From NCBI GenBank assembly GCA_044222245.1, contig JBGANQ010000037.1, positions 12,896 through 76,895 on the forward strand: DNA of 64,000 nt. The letters are read 5' to 3'. The position numbers were made by a program, and so were the translations under genes. The stretch comes from CALFML01 sp044222245. Its GTDB lineage: Bacteria > Myxococcota_A > Polyangia > Palsa-1104 > JAEUJZ01. This document shows, piece after piece, positions 19,152-27,822 of the stretch. The first letter of the stretch is position 1. The number at the start of each line of letters is the position of its first letter. The notes under the pieces are model-generated. The model saw only the letters and a list, made by a program, of their open reading frames with translations. It had not been told where the DNA came from and ran no database searches.

Positions 19152-19787
19152 ATGCCCCGCATGATTATGCCGACTCGACCTCGTCTCTCCACTTTGTTTG
19201 TCCGGCGGCTGCCGGTCACGCCTGCCTCGCGGACTCGCTGGCCCGGCAGGGCCCGGCGCCTCTGTGGCCTGCTGACTCTCTGCGGGCCCGTGCTCGCCGG
19301 CTGCGGCGGGCATGTCGAGTTCGATCTGACGCAGGTCATCCTCGAGCAGCGGGTGACCGGCAGCGCCGCCGGCGGCACCCTCACAAGCTTCCTGCCAAGC
19401 CCGGTCCCCTTTGGCCTCAACGTCGAGCAGGAGGCCAAGGCGCGCAACGCGCAGGGGCCGATCACCACCGTCTCGCTGACCTCGATGCAGTTCCAGGTCA
19501 CCGAGACCGGGACGCCGCCCGGCGGCAGCAGCTCGTTCGAGTTTGTCTCCGGCGCCACCGTGAACATCGAGAGCAAGCGCCAGAACTCGAGCCTGCCCAA
19601 GGTGCCGGTCGCCAGCCTCACCGCACCGGGCCGCACGATCGTCGCCGTGCCGAGCACGATCCCCTCGGTGAACCTGCTACCCTACATCACCGAAGGCGCC
19701 CAGTTCACCGCCAGCGCGACCGGCACCCTGCCGCCGCACGACGTGACGTTTATCGGCTCGTTCGTCGTCCACGTAAAGACGCTATAG
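19152..19787 (+). CDS. Putative lipoprotein of unknown function
   Basis: A 211-residue protein with a basic n-region, hydrophobic stretch and lipobox LAGC (Cys51). If translation begins at the ATG at 19167, the lipid Cys would be residue 46, which is still long; 19152, 19161 and 19167 are all possible starts. The mature part is Ser/Thr/Val-rich with a likely beta fold and no recognisable motif. It is divergent from the membrane protein gene, and its 3' end overlaps the end of the next minus-strand gene by six bases. Confidence 0.7.
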   Translation: MPRMIMPTRPRLSTLFVRRLPVTPASRTRWPGRARRLCGLLTLCGPVLAGCGGHVEFDLTQVILEQRVTGSAAGGTLTSFLPSPVPFGLNVEQEAKARNAQGPITTVSLTSMQFQVTETGTPPGGSSSFEFVSGATVNIESKRQNSSLPKVPVASLTAPGRTIVAVPSTIPSVNLLPYITEGAQFTASATGTLPPHDVTFIGSFVVHVKTL

Positions 19788-20306
19788 AGATAGCAGGTCT
19801 TCGCCGTTGAGCAGCGTCTCGCAGGGGACGCCCAGGGCGACGAGCTCCATGTCATTTAGGCGCAGCGGCCTGACCATCTCGCCCAGGGGATGGATGACGC
19901 CGTGCTGCGTCGACAGCTCGCGCATGATGACGTCCCAGCTGCGCACCTCGGTGAGCATCGGCGGCAGCTCAGCGGGGGTGAGGGCGCGGATGCTCCAGGC
20001 CTGCTGCAGGGCGGCCCGGCGCAGGCGATCGCAGGCGGTGAGCAGGTACTTGGCGGTGGTGCGCACCAGCGTCAGGGTCCAGCTCACGCTCTTGTCGTCG
20101 GGCAGCTCGCGGGTCTTTTCCAGCGCGGCGCTGACCTGGGCCTGAACCTGCTCGCCGGCGCGGTCGCGCTCAAGCTGCTTCTCGACAGGGACAGCGGGAT
20201 TGTGGGGGGCGTTCTCCATCGCCAGGAGTTCGGCGGCAAGGCGGTGCCACTGACTAACTGTCAGGGATAAAACAAAACGCTTGGGCTGGGCATTCTGGGG
20301 GCTCAC
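19782..20306 (-). CDS. Hypothetical helical protein
   Basis: A 174-residue soluble protein with no family I recognise. It is mostly helical with charged segments (EKQLERDRAGEQVQAQ) and no Cys-rich or membrane region. The GTG at 20306 is chosen because the coding-like composition begins there; an ATG at about 20220 is an alternative. It lies 88 nt after the Ppx/GppA gene in the same direction and may be the last gene of a glycosyltransferase, Ppx/GppA, hypothetical run. Confidence 0.6.
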   Translation of the reverse strand: MSPQNAQPKRFVLSLTVSQWHRLAAELLAMENAPHNPAVPVEKQLERDRAGEQVQAQVSAALEKTRELPDDKSVSWTLTLVRTTAKYLLTACDRLRRAALQQAWSIRALTPAELPPMLTEVRSWDVIMRELSTQHGVIHPLGEMVRPLRLNDMELVALGVPCETLLNGEDLLSL

Positions 20307-20394
20307 AGAAAGGGAGTGTAGCCGGCAGGACGGCTCTGGTAACCCCCTAATTTGGCGGACCGAGTCGCTTGTCGCCGAGCCGGCCGGCTTGGGC

Positions 20395-21351
20395 CTACTT
20401 GCGGGCGAGCACTTCTTCGAGCACTCCCCAGCGCACGCCGCGATCGCTGATGATGACCGCGGGGACGCCGGCCCGCAGCGCGACCTGCCACAGGATGACC
20501 GCGCCGGCGTAGATGACATCGGCGCGCCGCGGGTCCAGGCCTGGCAGCTGCTTGCGCTGCGCCACAGTCAGCGCGCCCAGGCGCTGCGTCAGCTCGGCGA
20601 GCGCCGCCGTCGGCAGCCGCAGCCCGTCGATGCGGGCGCTGTCGTGGGCGGCAAGGCCCAGGTGGATGGCCGCGAGCGTCGTCGCCGTGCCCGCCAGCGC
20701 CACCAGCTCGCCCTCGGGCGCGGGCAGCGCCGCGAGCGCTTGCTGCACGGTCGCGATGAGCGCCTGCTGCTCCGCCGGCGTCGGCGGATCGCTGGCCAGC
20801 AGGCGCTCGGTCAGGCGGACCGAGCCGATCTTGACGCTCGCCCACCGCTCGGGTCGCTCGCCACCGACGATCAGCTCGGTCGAGCCGCCGCCGATGTCCA
20901 GCACGCTGCAGCGCCCCCCGGGCGGCAGCCGCAGGCTCTTGACCACCGAGTCAAAAGACAGCCGGGCCTCATCATCGCTGCTGATGATGCGCAGCGGCAG
21001 CCCGAGCTCGCCGAGGCGCGACAGGAACTCGTCGCTGTTGCTGGCGGCGCGCAGCGACTCGGTGCCGACCGCGATCAGCTTTTCGACGCCGAGCTCGCGA
21101 GCGCGCGCGAGCTGGCGGCGGATCGCCGCGACACCGCGCTCGATCGCCTCGGGATGCAGGCGGCCGGTGCGATCCAGGTCCTGCCCCAGGCGCGGCATCT
21201 CTAGGAAGTCGCCCACCGCCTGCAGCCGCGCGACCGGCGCCGCCCCCCCGGTATCCGCGGTATCTCCGGTATCCGCGGTATCCCCGGTCACCACGTCGGC
21301 GACCAACATCAGAGCGGTATTGGTTCCACAGTCAATGGCGGCCAGGCGCAT
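20395..21351 (-). CDS. Ppx/GppA family phosphatase (exopolyphosphatase or pppGpp phosphatase)
   Basis: A 318-residue ASKHA-fold phosphatase. AIDCGTNTALML (5-16, phosphate 1), the catalytic-Glu region LRAASNSDEF with SSDDEARLSF, and LDIGGGSTEL (phosphate 2) are present, as is the AGTATTLAA segment. It removes phosphate from polyphosphate chains or from pppGpp; the short single-domain form is common in non-enteric bacteria. Between beta strands 1 and 2 a GDTADTGDTADTG insert is encoded by four 9-bp repeats. It is 12 nt downstream of a glycosyltransferase gene. Confidence 0.9.
   Translation of the reverse strand: MRLAAIDCGTNTALMLVADVVTGDTADTGDTADTGGAAPVARLQAVGDFLEMPRLGQDLDRTGRLHPEAIERGVAAIRRQLARARELGVEKLIAVGTESLRAASNSDEFLSRLGELGLPLRIISSDDEARLSFDSVVKSLRLPPGGRCSVLDIGGGSTELIVGGERPERWASVKIGSVRLTERLLASDPPTPAEQQALIATVQQALAALPAPEGELVALAGTATTLAAIHLGLAAHDSARIDGLRLPTAALAELTQRLGALTVAQRKQLPGLDPRRADVIYAGAVILWQVALRAGVPAVIISDRGVRWGVLEEVLARK
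21250..21285. repeat. Four 9-bp tandem repeats inside the ppx/gppA-like gene
   Basis: Four units of a GGTATCCGC/GGTATCTCC type (two copies of an 18-bp pair) encode (ADTGDT)-like residues. Unit length is a multiple of three, so copy-number change would lengthen or shorten a surface loop without breaking the frame. Confidence 0.85.
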
Positions 21352-21363
21352 GCGCTCAAGCTA

Positions 21364-22761
21364 TCACAGCGAGCCCGGACCTGCTGGGTGTCCGAGGACC
21401 TCCAGGTAGAGCTGGCGGAGCTGCCGCTCACCCTGCTCGGGGCTGAAGTGATCCCGGGCGAGAGCGCGGCAGCGCGCCGCCAGCGCCTGCCGGGACGCCT
21501 GCTCGCGCTGGCGGGCAAGGAGGTCGGCGGTCGCCGCCGCCAGCGCCTGCGGCGAGGACGCGACGAAGTGCCCCACCGCCGCCTGCTCCAGCAGCGCCCA
21601 CGGGGTGGTGGTGGTCGCCACCACCGGCGTGCCGGCGGCCAGCGCCTCGACGACCACGTTGCCGAAGCTCTCCATGTGCGAGCAGAGCCACAGCGCCTCG
21701 CTCTGGGCCAGCAGCCGCTGCTTGTCGGCGCCGCGCACAAGCCCCGGCCAGGTCACCGCGGCCGCAATCCCCAGCGCCGCGGCGCGGGCACGCAGGCTGG
21801 CCGCGTACTGCAGATCGGCGACCGGCCCGGCGAGGACCAGCGTCGCCGCCGGTGCCGCGCCACGGCGGAGCAGCGCCAGCGCCTCCAGCGCCAGCTCCAG
21901 GTTCTTTACCGGATGGATGCGCCCAAGCGCCACCAGCTGACAGGCTGGGCGCTCGCCGCGCACCGGCTGCGCCACCGCGGTCGCCCGCTCGCCCGGCGTC
22001 AGGGCGAGCTCCGCCTCGCCGCTTGGCCCCTGCGTAACGACCGCGATCGGCGCCGGCGAGGCGACCGCGAGCTTGGCCTGCAGCGCCCGCACTGCATCTG
22101 CTTCCTCTAATGAAGTGACGTGCCAGCCGCTGACCCGCCGCAGCAGCGGCGCGAACGCGGCCAGAAACCGCTCCTTGCGGACCTTGCTGCGGCTCTGCCC
22201 GAGTGCCCACGGCAGGAGCGCCCCGCGCGGCGACAGCACCACCGGCAGCCGCCGCCCCGGCGACCCCCCTCGCCGGTCTAGCCGCGCCACCGCCAGCGCC
22301 GTCGCCAGCCCCAGCATGCTCGCGGCGCTAAACAGGCCCGTGACATGCACAAGCTGCGCCCACCGGCACTGCACGATGAGCTGCGGCGCCATCGCGGGGG
22401 CCAGATCCGGCGGCAGCCGCACCGGCGCATAGTACGTTGGCACCTTGAAAGTCTCGACCCACTGCCCGCCGCGCAGCTTCTGCCCGGCCGTGCTGGTGAT
22501 GACCCGCACCTGGTGCCCCGCCCGCAGCTGGGCAAGGCACAGCTCATAAAGGGCGGCCACCGGCCCGCCAAACTCCAGCGCCGGATAAAAAGACGGCGAT
22601 ACGTGCAGCACCCGAAGCTGCCCTGCCGGCTCAGGCAAAGGCGGCCTGCAGCGGGCGCGCGTCCGCTGGCCGGTGCGGCGCGCGCGCCCTGCCGGTCGAC
22701 GGACGAATTTGTATGTACCGAAGCTTTCGCAGGCTCTTCCGATCCTTACATCTGGCGGCAA
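21364..22761 (-). CDS. Group 1 (GT4-type) glycosyltransferase
   Basis: GT-B fold glycosyltransferase of up to 465 aa. The N-terminal HVSPSFYPALEFGGPVAALYEL is the typical acceptor-domain start; GRIHPVKNLELALEAL and the C-terminal ESFGNVVVEALAAGTPVVAT hold the E-x7-E donor-binding motif. The first 45 residues are basic and unconserved, so the true start may be internal. It heads a run with the Ppx/GppA gene 12 nt downstream. Probably acts in polysaccharide or lipid glycan assembly; sugar and acceptor unknown. Confidence 0.87.
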   Translation of the reverse strand: MPPDVRIGRACESFGTYKFVRRPAGRARRTGQRTRARCRPPLPEPAGQLRVLHVSPSFYPALEFGGPVAALYELCLAQLRAGHQVRVITSTAGQKLRGGQWVETFKVPTYYAPVRLPPDLAPAMAPQLIVQCRWAQLVHVTGLFSAASMLGLATALAVARLDRRGGSPGRRLPVVLSPRGALLPWALGQSRSKVRKERFLAAFAPLLRRVSGWHVTSLEEADAVRALQAKLAVASPAPIAVVTQGPSGEAELALTPGERATAVAQPVRGERPACQLVALGRIHPVKNLELALEALALLRRGAAPAATLVLAGPVADLQYAASLRARAAALGIAAAVTWPGLVRGADKQRLLAQSEALWLCSHMESFGNVVVEALAAGTPVVATTTTPWALLEQAAVGHFVASSPQALAAATADLLARQREQASRQALAARCRALARDHFSPEQGERQLRQLYLEVLGHPAGPGSL

Positions 22762-22839
22762 GCTCTGCCTCCTACTTTAGACTCAGCCTCAGTCCTGTAA
22801 GGGCAGAATTTCGCTCCGCCCAAAAGGGGGCGATTCCTG

Positions 22840-22869
22840 TTGAGAAAAAAGCGCCGGGCTAGCTAAACT
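22840..22869 (+). promoter_or_regulatory. Candidate promoter for the helicase-like gene
   Basis: TTGAGA (22840-22845, five of six -35 bases), an 18-bp spacer, then TAAACT (22864-22869, four of six -10 bases), in an AT-richer patch upstream of the ATG at 22952, which itself has a GAGGAG site. Confidence 0.4.
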
Positions 22870-22951
22870 GGCGCGGCCACAGGATTTTTTCTGGTCGGCT
22901 TGGCTGGCCAGGCACGGGCGGGCGACACAGTACAGAGGAGCCAAAGACGGC

Positions 22952-25336
22952 ATGCAGGTTGACGACCTCCTTGCGTATCAGCTGGTCCCTAGCGTGGTCT
23001 CGGCGGTTCGAGCCGCGGGGGTGGAGAGCTTATGGCCGCTGCAGGACAAGGCGGTGCGCGCGGGGGCGCTGGCCAGCGAAGGCGCTGCCGATCTGCTCGT
23101 CGCCGGCCCCAGCCCGAGCGGCAAGACGTTTCTGCTCGAGCTGTGCGCGGTGCAGGCGGCGCACAGCGGTCAGCGAGTCCTGTGCGTGCTGCCCACCGCG
23201 GAGCGCGCCGCCGCGCAGGGCGCCCGGCTGCGTCGCCACTACCAGCGGCTCGGCCTGCGCATCGGCCGGCTGCGGGTGGCCGGCGAGCGCGGCGAGCTGG
23301 ACCGGGCGGCCGCAGAGCCGCTGCGGGCGGTCCCCGAGTCAGGGTCGGGCGAGCTCGATGTGGCGCTGGTGAGCGCGGCAGAGCTGACGCAGCAGCTGGT
23401 CCTGGAGCCGCGCCTGCTCGACGGCGTGGATCTGGCGCTAATCGACGGACTGGAGGCGCTGGCCGAGCCGCGCCTGGGACCGGCCCTGGAGCTCGCGCTG
23501 CTCGGGCTCGGAAGGGCTCGGCGGGTCCCCGGCGGGTCGCAGCGGGGTCTCCGCCTGCTTGTGAGCTGCGCCGAGGTGGCCGGGCTGCCAGCGCTGGCGA
23601 CGGCGCTGCGGGCCGAGCTGGTGGTCGACGAGCGGCGCCCGAGCGAGCTGCGCTCGGGGGTCGTGCACGGCGGCCGCCTGACCTACTTCTCCACCCGGGA
23701 CGATCGCGGCAGCGGGCGGCGCTACGAAGAAGAGATTTATGAAGCGCCGCGGGCGCGGCCGGGGGCGACCGCGAGCGGCCCGACGCCGCTCATGCGCCTG
23801 GTCGCCGAGCTGTGCATGCGCGGGGAGCAGACGCTGGTGCTGCTGCCCGACAAGGCGCGAGCGGTGGTCGCCGTCGAGCAGCTCACCGCAGCGCTGCGCA
23901 GCTGCCCCCCGGCCCCGGCTACCGAGGCGCTGGCCCGGCTGGCGCAGACGCCGGACGGCCAGGCGCGAGCGCTCTTGCGTGAGACCCTGAGCCGCGGCGC
24001 GGCGCTGCTCGAGCCGGGCCTGCTGCCGAGCCAGCGCGAGCTGGTGCTGGGGGCCTGCCGCGATGGCGAGGTGCGCGTGCTGTGCGCCACCAGCCTCAGC
24101 GAGCTGGACCTGGAGCTCGACCCCGAGCTGCGCTTCCGCAACGTGGTCCTCAGCGAGCGCTGGATGTGGCGCTACCAGCGGCGCACCCGCGGCTATGTGC
24201 GGGATGAGCTCGGCTGGCTCGACTGGGCGCGCATCGGCGGGCGCGCGGCGCGCGGGTCGAGCAGCGGCTCGGCAGCGGGCCGGGCGATGCTGCTCGTGCC
24301 GTCGCGCTACGACGCCGAGGTCGCCCTGCGCGGGCTGGCGGCGCTCACCCCGCAGCCGCTGCCGCTGCCGCTGCGCGCCGAGCCGCTGGAAGAGACGATC
24401 CTCGGCCTGCTCGCCACCCAGGCCGCCGCGTCGGCGAGCGAGCTTGGCGAGTGCCTGGCGGCCTCGCTGACTGGCCAGGCGCTGTGGACCACCGCGAGCG
24501 GCGCCGCCGAGCTGCGCACCGCCCTTGGCACCGCGCTAGAGTCCCTGCTGACCCAGGAGCTCATCCGCCGCGATGCCGCCGGGGGGCTGCAGGTCACCGC
24601 GCTCGGGCGCGCCGGCGCCGCGCTCGGCTTGCCGGTGCGCACCGTGCTGCTGATGCAGCGCTGGGCGGAAGCGGCGCGGCAGGTCGATTTCACCGCTCTG
24701 GAGGTCCTGCTGGCGCTCGCCCTGTCGCCGAGCGGCGTCGAGGCGGCGGTGCCGCTGCTGCTGTCCGAGCAAGAGACGAGCGACTACTGGTCGCGCGCCC
24801 TGCTGCGCGCAGCGGCCGAGGGCGCGGCCGAGCGGCCCCTGTTCCGCTGGCTGCGCGCCCAGGCGGGGGTGGTCCGCTTCGAGCAGACGCGGGCGCTCAA
24901 AAAGGCGCTGCTGCTCTGCGACTGGGCGGCGGGGCGGGATGGGGTGGCGCTGGAGAACGACTACCAGGTGTGGCTCGGCGCCCTGGCCGGTGCGGCGGGC
25001 GAGTTCGGGCGGCTGGTGGCGGCGCTGCGGCAGATCTGCGCGCTGCGCGGCTGGGAGCCGGCGCGGCTGCAGCGGCTCGACCTGCTCGCCGCGCGGCTGC
25101 GGCAGGCCCCGGGCGAGCCGGCGGCCGAGCGACCGGAGGCGGCCGAGCAGCCCCCCGCGAGCGAGTCGGCCGCAGCTAGCGGTGCGGTCGTGGCGCGCGC
25201 GGTCTTCTCCATCCGCGCCGCACTGCTCGCCGGCCGCAGTGTCAGCGGCGCCCCGGCGGCCGCCGCGGCTTCTGGGGGAGGACGGGCCAGCAGCGGCGGT
25301 CCGGCGGTGGCCGACCACCTCGTCGAGCCGAGCTGA
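22952..25336 (+). CDS. Divergent Ski2/Hel308-like superfamily 2 helicase with eroded motifs
   Basis: A 794-residue protein whose layout follows Hel308/Ski2 helicases: LWPLQDKAV (27-35), a Walker A variant AGPSPSGKT (51-59), LPTAERAAAQ (Ia), an ALVSAAEL segment (Ib/c), two RecA-like halves, then helical domains to about 720 and a low-complexity Ala/Gly/Ser tail. Walker A keeps the essential Gly-Lys-Thr, but motif II reads LIDGLE (164-168 region) instead of DExH, motif III is VSCAE, and the motif VI region is IGGRAAR (428-434) rather than QMxGRAGR. It may bind but poorly hydrolyse ATP, or have become a structural DNA/RNA-binding protein. GAGGAG precedes the ATG. It stands alone. Confidence 0.75.
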   Translation: MQVDDLLAYQLVPSVVSAVRAAGVESLWPLQDKAVRAGALASEGAADLLVAGPSPSGKTFLLELCAVQAAHSGQRVLCVLPTAERAAAQGARLRRHYQRLGLRIGRLRVAGERGELDRAAAEPLRAVPESGSGELDVALVSAAELTQQLVLEPRLLDGVDLALIDGLEALAEPRLGPALELALLGLGRARRVPGGSQRGLRLLVSCAEVAGLPALATALRAELVVDERRPSELRSGVVHGGRLTYFSTRDDRGSGRRYEEEIYEAPRARPGATASGPTPLMRLVAELCMRGEQTLVLLPDKARAVVAVEQLTAALRSCPPAPATEALARLAQTPDGQARALLRETLSRGAALLEPGLLPSQRELVLGACRDGEVRVLCATSLSELDLELDPELRFRNVVLSERWMWRYQRRTRGYVRDELGWLDWARIGGRAARGSSSGSAAGRAMLLVPSRYDAEVALRGLAALTPQPLPLPLRAEPLEETILGLLATQAAASASELGECLAASLTGQALWTTASGAAELRTALGTALESLLTQELIRRDAAGGLQVTALGRAGAALGLPVRTVLLMQRWAEAARQVDFTALEVLLALALSPSGVEAAVPLLLSEQETSDYWSRALLRAAAEGAAERPLFRWLRAQAGVVRFEQTRALKKALLLCDWAAGRDGVALENDYQVWLGALAGAAGEFGRLVAALRQICALRGWEPARLQRLDLLAARLRQAPGEPAAERPEAAEQPPASESAAASGAVVARAVFSIRAALLAGRSVSGAPAAAAASGGGRASSGGPAVADHLVEPS

Positions 25337-25447
25337 CCGGGGGCGCCGGACGGCGGCGCTGGCCCTGGCGAACTCAGCGTTTTATCACTCGTTGACGCAG
25401 CCTGGGCCGACCCTTAGCATTAATGAACCTAACGTCAGGTTTGCTCC

Positions 25448-26860
25448 ATGGTTCATGTGCTTACCCCCAATGCCCCGCCCGGTAGTAAAACTCAGGACAC
25501 GTCCACCGGGCCCGCTGCGGACTCCCTGGTGCACACCCTCGACGATCTGGTCGCGCACTTCCAGCGCGGCAACAAGACTCGGGACCAGCAGCGCGTCGGG
25601 CTGGAGCACGAGAAGATCGGCGTCGCCCTCGACCCGGACGGCGGCGTGCGGCCGCTGCCCTATGAAGATGCGCCGGGCCGACCGCAGATCCGCACCCTGC
25701 TGCAGGGGCTCATCGAGAAGGACTGGCAGCCGGTGCGCGAGGGGGACAACGTCATCGCCCTGCGGCGCGCCGGCGCCTCGGTGACGCTGGAGCCGGGCGG
25801 CCAGTTCGAGCTGTCGGGGCGCCCGCAGCCGACCGAGGTCGAGTGCAGCGCCGAGCTCGACGAGCACCTGCGCGAGCTGCTGCCCCTGGCCGAGTCGAGC
25901 GGCGTCGCCTTCCTCGGCTGCGGCTTCCGCCCGCTCGGTACCTGGAGCGAGGTGCCCTACATGCCCAAGGGACGCTACCGGGTGATGCGCGAGTACCTGC
26001 CCACCCGCGGCGCCCTGGGCGTCGAGATGATGAAGCGCACCGCGACCGTGCAGGCGAACCTGGATTTCGTCAGCGAGGCCGATGCGGTGGCCAAGATGCG
26101 GCTCGGCATCGGGCTCGGACCGCTGGTGACGGCGATCTACGCCGCCTCGCCGCTCGTCGATGGCAAGGACTCGGGCTACAAGAGCTACCGGGCCAGCTGC
26201 TGGCTGGACACCGACCCCGATCGCTGCGGCATCCTGCCGTTCATGTTCCGCGAGGACGCGGGCTTTCGCGCCTACGCCGAGTGGGCCCTGGATGTGCCGA
26301 TGTTCTTCGTCTACCGCCACGGGACCTACACCCCGGCCGGCGGCCTGACCTTCCGCCGCTTCCTGGCCGACGGCGCCGGCGCCGAGCGCGCCACCCTGGC
26401 CGACTGGGAGCTGCACCTGTCGACCCTGTTCCCCGAGGCGCGGCTCAAGCAGTATGTCGAGCTGCGCAGCGCCGACGCCGGGCCGCTGCCGATGATCCGG
26501 GCGCTGCCGGCGCTGTGGCGCGGCCTGTTCTACTCGGACGACTCGCGCGCCGCCGCCTGGGCGCTGGTCGCCGACCTGAGCATCGCCGAGCGCGAAGAGC
26601 TGCGTCGGGAGGTGCCGCGGCACGGCCTGCAGACCCGGCTGCGCGGTCGGCCGCTGGCCCCGCTGTGCGCCGAGATGCTCCGCATCGCGCAGGCCGGCGT
26701 GCGGGCGCTCGGCGGCGGGCCGGGGGTGGAGGCGCTAGAGCCGCTGCTCGCAGCGACGCAGGCGGGCCGCTGCCCGGCCGACGACATCCTGGATGCCTAC
26801 CGCGCGACGGGCGGCAACCCGCGAGCGCTCGTCGACAAGCTGCGCCTGCGGCTGGAATGA
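25448..26860 (+). CDS. gshA: Glutamate-cysteine ligase, plant/alphaproteobacterial type (GCS2)
   Basis: ATP-dependent ligase (470 aa) forming gamma-glutamylcysteine, the first step of glutathione synthesis. Recognised by VGLEHEKIGV, the ATP/Glu-binding EPGGQFELSG, MMKRTATVQANLDF, YKSYRASCWLDTDPDRCGILPFMF and the WALDVPMFFVYR core, all typical of the plant-like class rather than the E. coli class. No gshB lies in the window. The 111-bp upstream gap is enough for its own promoter. Confidence 0.92.
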   Translation: MVHVLTPNAPPGSKTQDTSTGPAADSLVHTLDDLVAHFQRGNKTRDQQRVGLEHEKIGVALDPDGGVRPLPYEDAPGRPQIRTLLQGLIEKDWQPVREGDNVIALRRAGASVTLEPGGQFELSGRPQPTEVECSAELDEHLRELLPLAESSGVAFLGCGFRPLGTWSEVPYMPKGRYRVMREYLPTRGALGVEMMKRTATVQANLDFVSEADAVAKMRLGIGLGPLVTAIYAASPLVDGKDSGYKSYRASCWLDTDPDRCGILPFMFREDAGFRAYAEWALDVPMFFVYRHGTYTPAGGLTFRRFLADGAGAERATLADWELHLSTLFPEARLKQYVELRSADAGPLPMIRALPALWRGLFYSDDSRAAAWALVADLSIAEREELRREVPRHGLQTRLRGRPLAPLCAEMLRIAQAGVRALGGGPGVEALEPLLAATQAGRCPADDILDAYRATGGNPRALVDKLRLRLE

Positions 26861-26991
26861 AGCCGCGCGTGGCATGTCAGGCTGAGGCAAGCGTAGCGAG
26901 CGGTGCGAGCTCGGGCGCGCTGAGCAGCCTCTCTTTTGTGAGCACGGCCGGACCGCAATCGGGGCGCGCGGAGCAGTTCTTTCTCAGCCTG

Positions 26992-27702
26992 CTAGCGGCG
27001 GCGAGCGATGGCGATGAGCCCGCCGGCTTGGTGACTGCCGCGGATGTCGTCGCTGCGCCAGCTGTAGCGCAGCCGCATCTCGGCGGCCACCGCTCGCCGC
27101 TTCAGCAGCAGGGTGAGCCGCGGCCAGCCTTCGATGGCCTGCAGGAAGGCGCCGATCAGGTTGCCCACGCGCGGCTTGTAGTTGTTGCGCTGGGTGGTCC
27201 AGCGCTCGATGTACAGGCCGCGGGCGGCTAGGCGGTCGCGCAGCTCGGCGGCCTGGTAGCGGCGCACGTGCCCGCAGGCGGTGTCAAAGCGGGTAAACAG
27301 GGCCGGATCCACCGGCACCGAGAAGAACAGCGCGCCGCCGGGGGCCAGCACCCGCGCCAGCTCTGAGAGGACGGTGTCGTCGTCGGGGATGTGCTCCAGC
27401 ACCTCGAAGGCGCACACCACCTGAAAGACGCCGTCGGCAAACGGCAGCGGTCCGGCGCTGCGCACCGCCAGGCCGCCGTGCTGCTGCAGCTTGCGCAGGG
27501 CCGGCTGCGCCAGATCGACGAAGTAGCCACCGCGCACCGGGATGCGCGGCAGCACCCCGGAGCCGAGCTCCAGAAGGCGCGCCGCCGGGCTCAGCTCTTT
27601 GGCGAGCTCCCGCCAGATCGGCCACTCCTCATGACCGGGGATGGGTAGGCGCGACCACAGGCGGCTGTAAATTTCTTCATTCTTGTTTACAAGGTCGGTC
27701 AT
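26992..27702 (-). CDS. Class I SAM-dependent methyltransferase
   Basis: A 236-residue Rossmann-fold methyltransferase with motif I LLELGSG (43-49), acidic post-I YFVDLAQPAL, FEVLEHIPDDD and LAPGGALFFSVPVDPALF (Methyltransf_11-type). The ATG at 27702 is chosen because conserved sequence starts there. It follows the DsbA-like gene by 120 nt in the same direction and converges on gshA. The shortened loop after motif I and the tail RYSWRSDDIRG suggest a glycan- or lipid-modifying enzyme, but substrate is not evident. Confidence 0.82.
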   Translation of the reverse strand: MTDLVNKNEEIYSRLWSRLPIPGHEEWPIWRELAKELSPAARLLELGSGVLPRIPVRGGYFVDLAQPALRKLQQHGGLAVRSAGPLPFADGVFQVVCAFEVLEHIPDDDTVLSELARVLAPGGALFFSVPVDPALFTRFDTACGHVRRYQAAELRDRLAARGLYIERWTTQRNNYKPRVGNLIGAFLQAIEGWPRLTLLLKRRAVAAEMRLRYSWRSDDIRGSHQAGGLIAIARRR

Positions 27703-27822
27703 GGGCGGCTCGCACAGCGTGGTCGAGCCATAGCGCGGCAGTTGGGGAAAGAGCAAGCGCAGAGGCAGGCAGCGAGAATCCGGCCCGGGAGCCGCGAGCC
27801 GCGCCCCAAGGTCCGGCGGCAG

